Below are positions 6,787-9,162 of a stretch of 9,162 nt of DNA, piece by piece. A model generated the notes under the pieces. That model searched no databases and had not been told where the DNA came from. It saw nothing but the letters and a program-made list of their open reading frames with translations. A program made the translations under genes and the position numbers. Numbering within the stretch: position 1 is the first letter of the stretch; every line of letters starts with the position of its first letter. The DNA comes from an uncultured Lachnospiraceae bacterium (lineage in GTDB: Bacteria; Bacillota; Clostridia; Lachnospirales; Lachnospiraceae): positions 16,107 through 25,268 of the forward strand of contig CAJUQB010000068.1 of assembly GCA_910588285.1 (NCBI GenBank). The letters are read 5' to 3'.

Positions 6787-6900
6787 TCAGGAAGTACCAT
6801 ATGTCCTTCCAATACTGCGCATGTTATGGCAGCCGCAGACCGGGCAGACAGTGGGATCAACACCCCATACGGCCTTTAGCAATTCTGCCATCCCAGCTTC
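6787..6900 (-). pseudogene. C-terminal remnant of an IS91-like transposase
   Basis: On the minus strand a 37-codon frame ends at a TGA (6787-6789) and reads AELLKAVWGVDPTVCPVCG followed by CHNMRSIGRTYGTS. The xVDPTxCPxCG zinc-ribbon-like tail is typical of the C-terminus of IS91-family Y1 transposases. A stop lies just upstream and the rest of the protein (about 300 or more residues, including the HUH and tyrosine motifs) is absent. The fragment follows directly on the broken recombinase gene, as in IS91-like elements that carry an integrase gene before the transposase. The family call rests on a short stretch. Confidence 0.5.
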
Positions 6901-7308
6901 TTTTCATGGGAGCGGAAAAATCAGGGACACGCTGGTGGTCGATGGGTTTGGAGGGACCCCTCTTTTGAGGGAAAAGCCATTCCCTGGGGCGGTTCTGTGC
7001 AGGAAAAGAATACCAGTACTGCAGAATGAGCTGCCAGGCCTGTTCCGAAAGCTGTGCATATCGGGAAGAGCGGTTTTTGGAAGAGCGTATAAAAATCCTG
7101 CCCCTGGAATGTTCGATGTCAGCGCACTTAAGATGCCGGACTTCGCCGATGCGCAGGCCGGAGGAGAACATCAGGCAGAGAAGGGCCTTGAATTTCAGGT
7201 CGTTGATAATTCTGGAGCCACCAGATGAAACCGCACAGTTCCTCCCAGGAAGCCTCTTCCGGGGATTTGTGGAGAATGCGGGAAAGATAATCCAGATAGA
7301 ACCTCCTT
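6887..7308 (-). pseudogene. Tyrosine recombinase (IS91-associated type) with internal deletion, frameshift and lost C-terminus
   Basis: Two frames of one integrase are visible. From about 7295 down to 7215 one frame reads DYLSRILHKSPEEASWEELCG, resembling the N-terminal core-binding domain, behind a strong ribosome site AAGGAGG (minus strand, 7302-7308) with CTG at 7295 as the only suitably spaced start-like codon. From about 7210 to 6889 another frame reads INDLKFKALLCLMFSSGLRI then GEVRHLKCADI, with the catalytic Arg of GLRIGEV and the Lys of SKNRSSRYAQLS. The second half of the catalytic domain (HxxR, His/Trp, Tyr) is missing; the sequence runs straight into the transposase tail. The protein would be inactive. 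A longer minus-strand frame reaching up to 7477 adds only sequence without family likeness. Confidence 0.7.
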
Positions 7309-7414
7309 GAAAAAATGAAGTAAAAAGCATCCGGTCATCATAATGCAGGAGGGGGACGATAAAAATTTTCAGATATGTAGTTGTTTTGTTTAAAAATCCA
7401 TGATAAAATAAGCA

Positions 7415-7486
7415 TAGCAGTTTTTGTGATTGTGTGATTGTGGAGCGTGGTAACTTAACAATACTACATAAAAACAAAAACTGCTA
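7415..7486. repeat. Perfect 13-bp inverted repeat with 46-nt spacer
   Basis: TAGCAGTTTTTGT (7415-7427) is the reverse complement of ACAAAAACTGCTA (7474-7486). On the plus strand the right arm is followed by CTTTTTTTG, so the pair could act as a long-loop terminator. Alternatively it could be an old element end or an operator pair. It lies between the IS91 wreck and the acetyltransferase promoter; no gene is seen in 7311-7534. Confidence 0.6.
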
Positions 7487-7534
7487 CTTTTTTTGAAAAA
7501 AAGAAGATTTTATGTACTTAGGGCTAGAGCGGCT

Positions 7535-7543
7535 TGGTACAAT
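7535..7543 (+). promoter_or_regulatory. Extended -10 promoter of the acetyltransferase gene
   Basis: TGGTACAAT (7535-7543) fits an extended -10 (TGn followed by TACAAT); no convincing -35 is seen 17 bp upstream. The ATG follows 21 nt later, behind a purine-rich AGAGGG ribosome site at about 7551-7556. Confidence 0.5.
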
Positions 7544-7564
7544 TATAGAAAAGAGGGATAAAAA

Positions 7565-8788
7565 ATGGTTCGTAAATTAGAAAAAATGGATGAGCTGTTA
7601 GAAAGCGGTCGTATCGTTGCCACTGCGTTTCTGCATGACTGGAATGAAAAGGAAGCAAAAGAGAAGCTGGAATCTCAGTTGAAGGGTGAAATGCCGCGTG
7701 TGGAGGAAGCGTGGGGATTGTTTAACGAAGCTGGGAAAATGACCGGAAGTATTATTACAATGCCAAAGAAGCATATTTTTAATGGACATGCGGTTTCTGT
7801 TGGAGATATCCATATGGTAGCCTCTTTGCCGGAGGAACGGGGGAATGGGAATGTAACCGTAATGTTAAGAGAAGTTCTTTTAGATTTTAAGAAAAAGGGA
7901 TATGCTTATGCCACATTGATTCCATTTTCCTTTGCCTTTTACCGCAGATATGGGTTTGATCTTGCCCAGAGAAATATGAAGCAGAGGGCTGCCATTGAAC
8001 AGCTCCGGAATTTCCGCTGTGATATGAATGTCCGTATGCTGGAATTGGAGGACGAAGTAGCCATCATCCGCAAGCTGTATGATGCTTTTATCCAGGATAA
8101 AAATTTGGCAGTTGTAAAAAATGAGGATGATTGGATTTACCGGGGAAATGGCGAATACGGAAAGCCTGATTGGCGGAATGGAAATAAGCATCAGTATACC
8201 TATATTTTTCGGGATGAATGCAGTAATGACCGGGGTTACATGAAGTTTATATTTAGAACAGGCGAGAAAGGTCCTTTTATAGGAGAAATGGATGTGCAGG
8301 AGATCATTTATGACAATCCCAAGGTATTCTGTCAGATGCTTGGATTTATATATGGCATGAGGGCAAAGCTTTCACATGTGAATTTTGATTTACTGGAAGA
8401 AATAGATTTGGCGCTTCTGCTGCCGGAATGTGATGATGTGGAGCGAAGGCTTGAGGGGCATTTTATGGCCCGTGTGCTTGATGTTGAAAAAATATTGTCT
8501 CTCATGCAGTATCCGGTATGTGAGGGGAAATTTTCAATTAGAGTTATTGACGATTATCTGACAGAAAACACAGGAAGTTATTATGTTAAGTTTGCAAATG
8601 GAAAAGCAGTCTCCATTGAACGGGGAGATTCAGAGACAGATATGACGGTAACGGTAGATACTTTTATGCAGCTTGCCATTGGCAGATGCGATCTATATGC
8701 GGCGTTGTTTCGGAAGGGAACCTCTGTTGCGGCAAATCGGGATATATTAGAAAGGATTTTTATAAGAAGGGCAATTTGTATAGGTTAA
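7565..8788 (+). CDS. Eis-like GNAT N-acetyltransferase with C-terminal SCP2-type domain
   Basis: A 407-residue protein with the three-part Eis layout: an N-terminal GNAT domain (about 1-150), a second GNAT-like domain (about 155-300) and a sterol-carrier-like domain (about 305-407). SLPEERGNGNVTVMLREVL (88-106) corresponds to the acetyl-CoA-binding loop, and FYRRYGF (125-131) carries Tyr126, matching the conserved general-acid Tyr of Eis proteins. Eis enzymes acetylate amino groups on aminoglycosides, polyamines or proteins; the substrate here is unknown. The C-terminus reads ERIFIRRAICIG, whereas the family usually ends a few residues later on an aromatic residue whose carboxylate takes part in catalysis, so this end looks slightly short. 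It is single-gene, with its own promoter, and is visibly more AT-rich than the glycosidase genes. Confidence 0.88.
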   Translation: MVRKLEKMDELLESGRIVATAFLHDWNEKEAKEKLESQLKGEMPRVEEAWGLFNEAGKMTGSIITMPKKHIFNGHAVSVGDIHMVASLPEERGNGNVTVMLREVLLDFKKKGYAYATLIPFSFAFYRRYGFDLAQRNMKQRAAIEQLRNFRCDMNVRMLELEDEVAIIRKLYDAFIQDKNLAVVKNEDDWIYRGNGEYGKPDWRNGNKHQYTYIFRDECSNDRGYMKFIFRTGEKGPFIGEMDVQEIIYDNPKVFCQMLGFIYGMRAKLSHVNFDLLEEIDLALLLPECDDVERRLEGHFMARVLDVEKILSLMQYPVCEGKFSIRVIDDYLTENTGSYYVKFANGKAVSIERGDSETDMTVTVDTFMQLAIGRCDLYAALFRKGTSVAANRDILERIFIRRAICIG

Positions 8789-8825
8789 AATAAGCACACT
8801 TTTTAGAACCCTTCTTCGCGGATAC

Positions 8826-8865
8826 CGCATAGGCAAGGGCTTCTGCGCATAGGCAGAGATATAAT
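8826..8865 (+). promoter_or_regulatory. 10-bp direct repeats with 20-bp period before a TATAAT box
   Basis: CGCATAGGCA occurs at 8826-8835 and 8846-8855, two helical turns apart. A perfect TATAAT (8860-8865) follows the second copy after 4 nt, with no -35. The arrangement is that of a promoter whose -35 region is occupied by a regulator bound to tandem sites. Nothing coding follows; a hairpin terminator lies about 50 nt downstream. Confidence 0.45.
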
Positions 8866-8916
8866 TAGCTTTACAGAGCTGGACAAGTGCAAAGAATAGA
8901 ATAAAATAATGGTTAT

Positions 8917-8951
8917 AAAAGGATACAAAGCCTGTCAGCTTGTATCCTTTT
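8917..8951. terminator. Bidirectional intrinsic terminator
   Basis: AAAAGGATACA (8917-8927) pairs with TGTATCCTTTT (8941-8951), extended inward by AGC/GCT after a bulged A, loop CTGTCA. The stem is flanked by A and T runs on both sides, so it can stop transcription in either direction. It lies about 130 nt after the acetyltransferase stop and may end that transcript or a short RNA from the 8860 box. Confidence 0.75.
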
Positions 8952-9111
8952 GTTCGCTTATAAATGTACAATGTAGAAGCGGGAAAATTATTTTCAGATT
9001 TTCCCAGGCTTGAATCTTAAATACATGGTTCTTAAAGTATAAATTTTGGTGCTGAAAATTATAGATAATGGTTCAATATTCTACTAAAATTAAAAAGCAA
9101 ATTACAAATAA

Positions 9112-9148
9112 CTTCTCGGAATCTCAATGAATGAGATTCCAACCGAAG
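9112..9148. repeat. Palindrome near the right edge
   Basis: GGAATCTCA (9118-9126), loop ATGAA, TGAGATTCC (9132-9140), with outer CTTC/GAAG (9112-9115, 9145-9148). No T-run follows, so an operator or RNA hairpin belonging to a gene beyond the window is as likely as a terminator. No gene is seen in 8952-9162, which is AT-rich. Confidence 0.6.
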
Positions 9149-9162
9149 ATTGACAACTGAAT

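Noticed and set aside
6299..7228. 309-codon plus-strand open frame overlapping the MATE 3' end and the IS remnant
   Set aside because: Composition is unlike a protein (rich in Pro, Arg and Cys), it overlaps the MATE gene in another frame, and the minus strand of the same DNA shows clear recombinase motifs.

Overview
The window looks like chromosomal DNA of a gut-type Clostridia, most likely Lachnospiraceae (Clostridium cluster XIVa). This is inferred from moderate GC, strong AGGAGG ribosome sites, a domain-permuted GH3 glycosidase, a cytoplasmic GH9 enzyme and an Eis-like acetyltransferase. No 16S or other diagnostic marker is present, so the assignment is a judgement.

Layout. Positions 3-1121 hold the 3' part of a GH3 beta-glycosidase, cut by the window edge. 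Positions 1472-2308 encode an atypical creatininase-family metallo-amidohydrolase, followed by a terminator at 2346-2395. Positions 2718-5099 encode a GH9 glycosidase without a signal peptide, and 5106-6467 a MATE efflux transporter that starts 6 nt after the GH9 stop. Positions about 6578-7308 on the minus strand hold a wreck of an IS91-like element: pieces of its tyrosine recombinase and the last 37 residues of its transposase. Positions 7565-8788 encode an Eis-type GNAT acetyltransferase with its own extended -10 promoter. The last 370 bases are non-coding and contain a 20-bp-period direct repeat before a TATAAT box, a bidirectional terminator and a closing palindrome.

The most notable signal is regulatory. 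The DNA before the creatininase gene (1121-1217) and before the GH9 gene (2577-2673) aligns without gaps at a constant offset of 1456. It contains a 7-bp inverted repeat with a 15-nt spacer (arms change A:T to G:C in a compensatory way), 20 nt before a -10 box. The creatininase copy has been split by a 203-bp element (1220-1422) with 19-bp terminal inverted repeats (15/19) and 7-bp flanking direct repeats ATAATAT. Removing the element and one direct repeat restores a -10-to-ATG distance of 44 nt, exactly that of the GH9 promoter. The two genes therefore probably belong to one regulon, and a structured MITE-like element now forms the creatininase transcript's 5' leader.

How the genes may work together (inference): GH3 and GH9 cleave imported glycosides or oligosaccharides, the creatininase-like enzyme acts on an amide in the same pathway, and the MATE pump, translationally coupled to GH9, exports a product or aglycone. 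The substrate cannot be read from the sequence.
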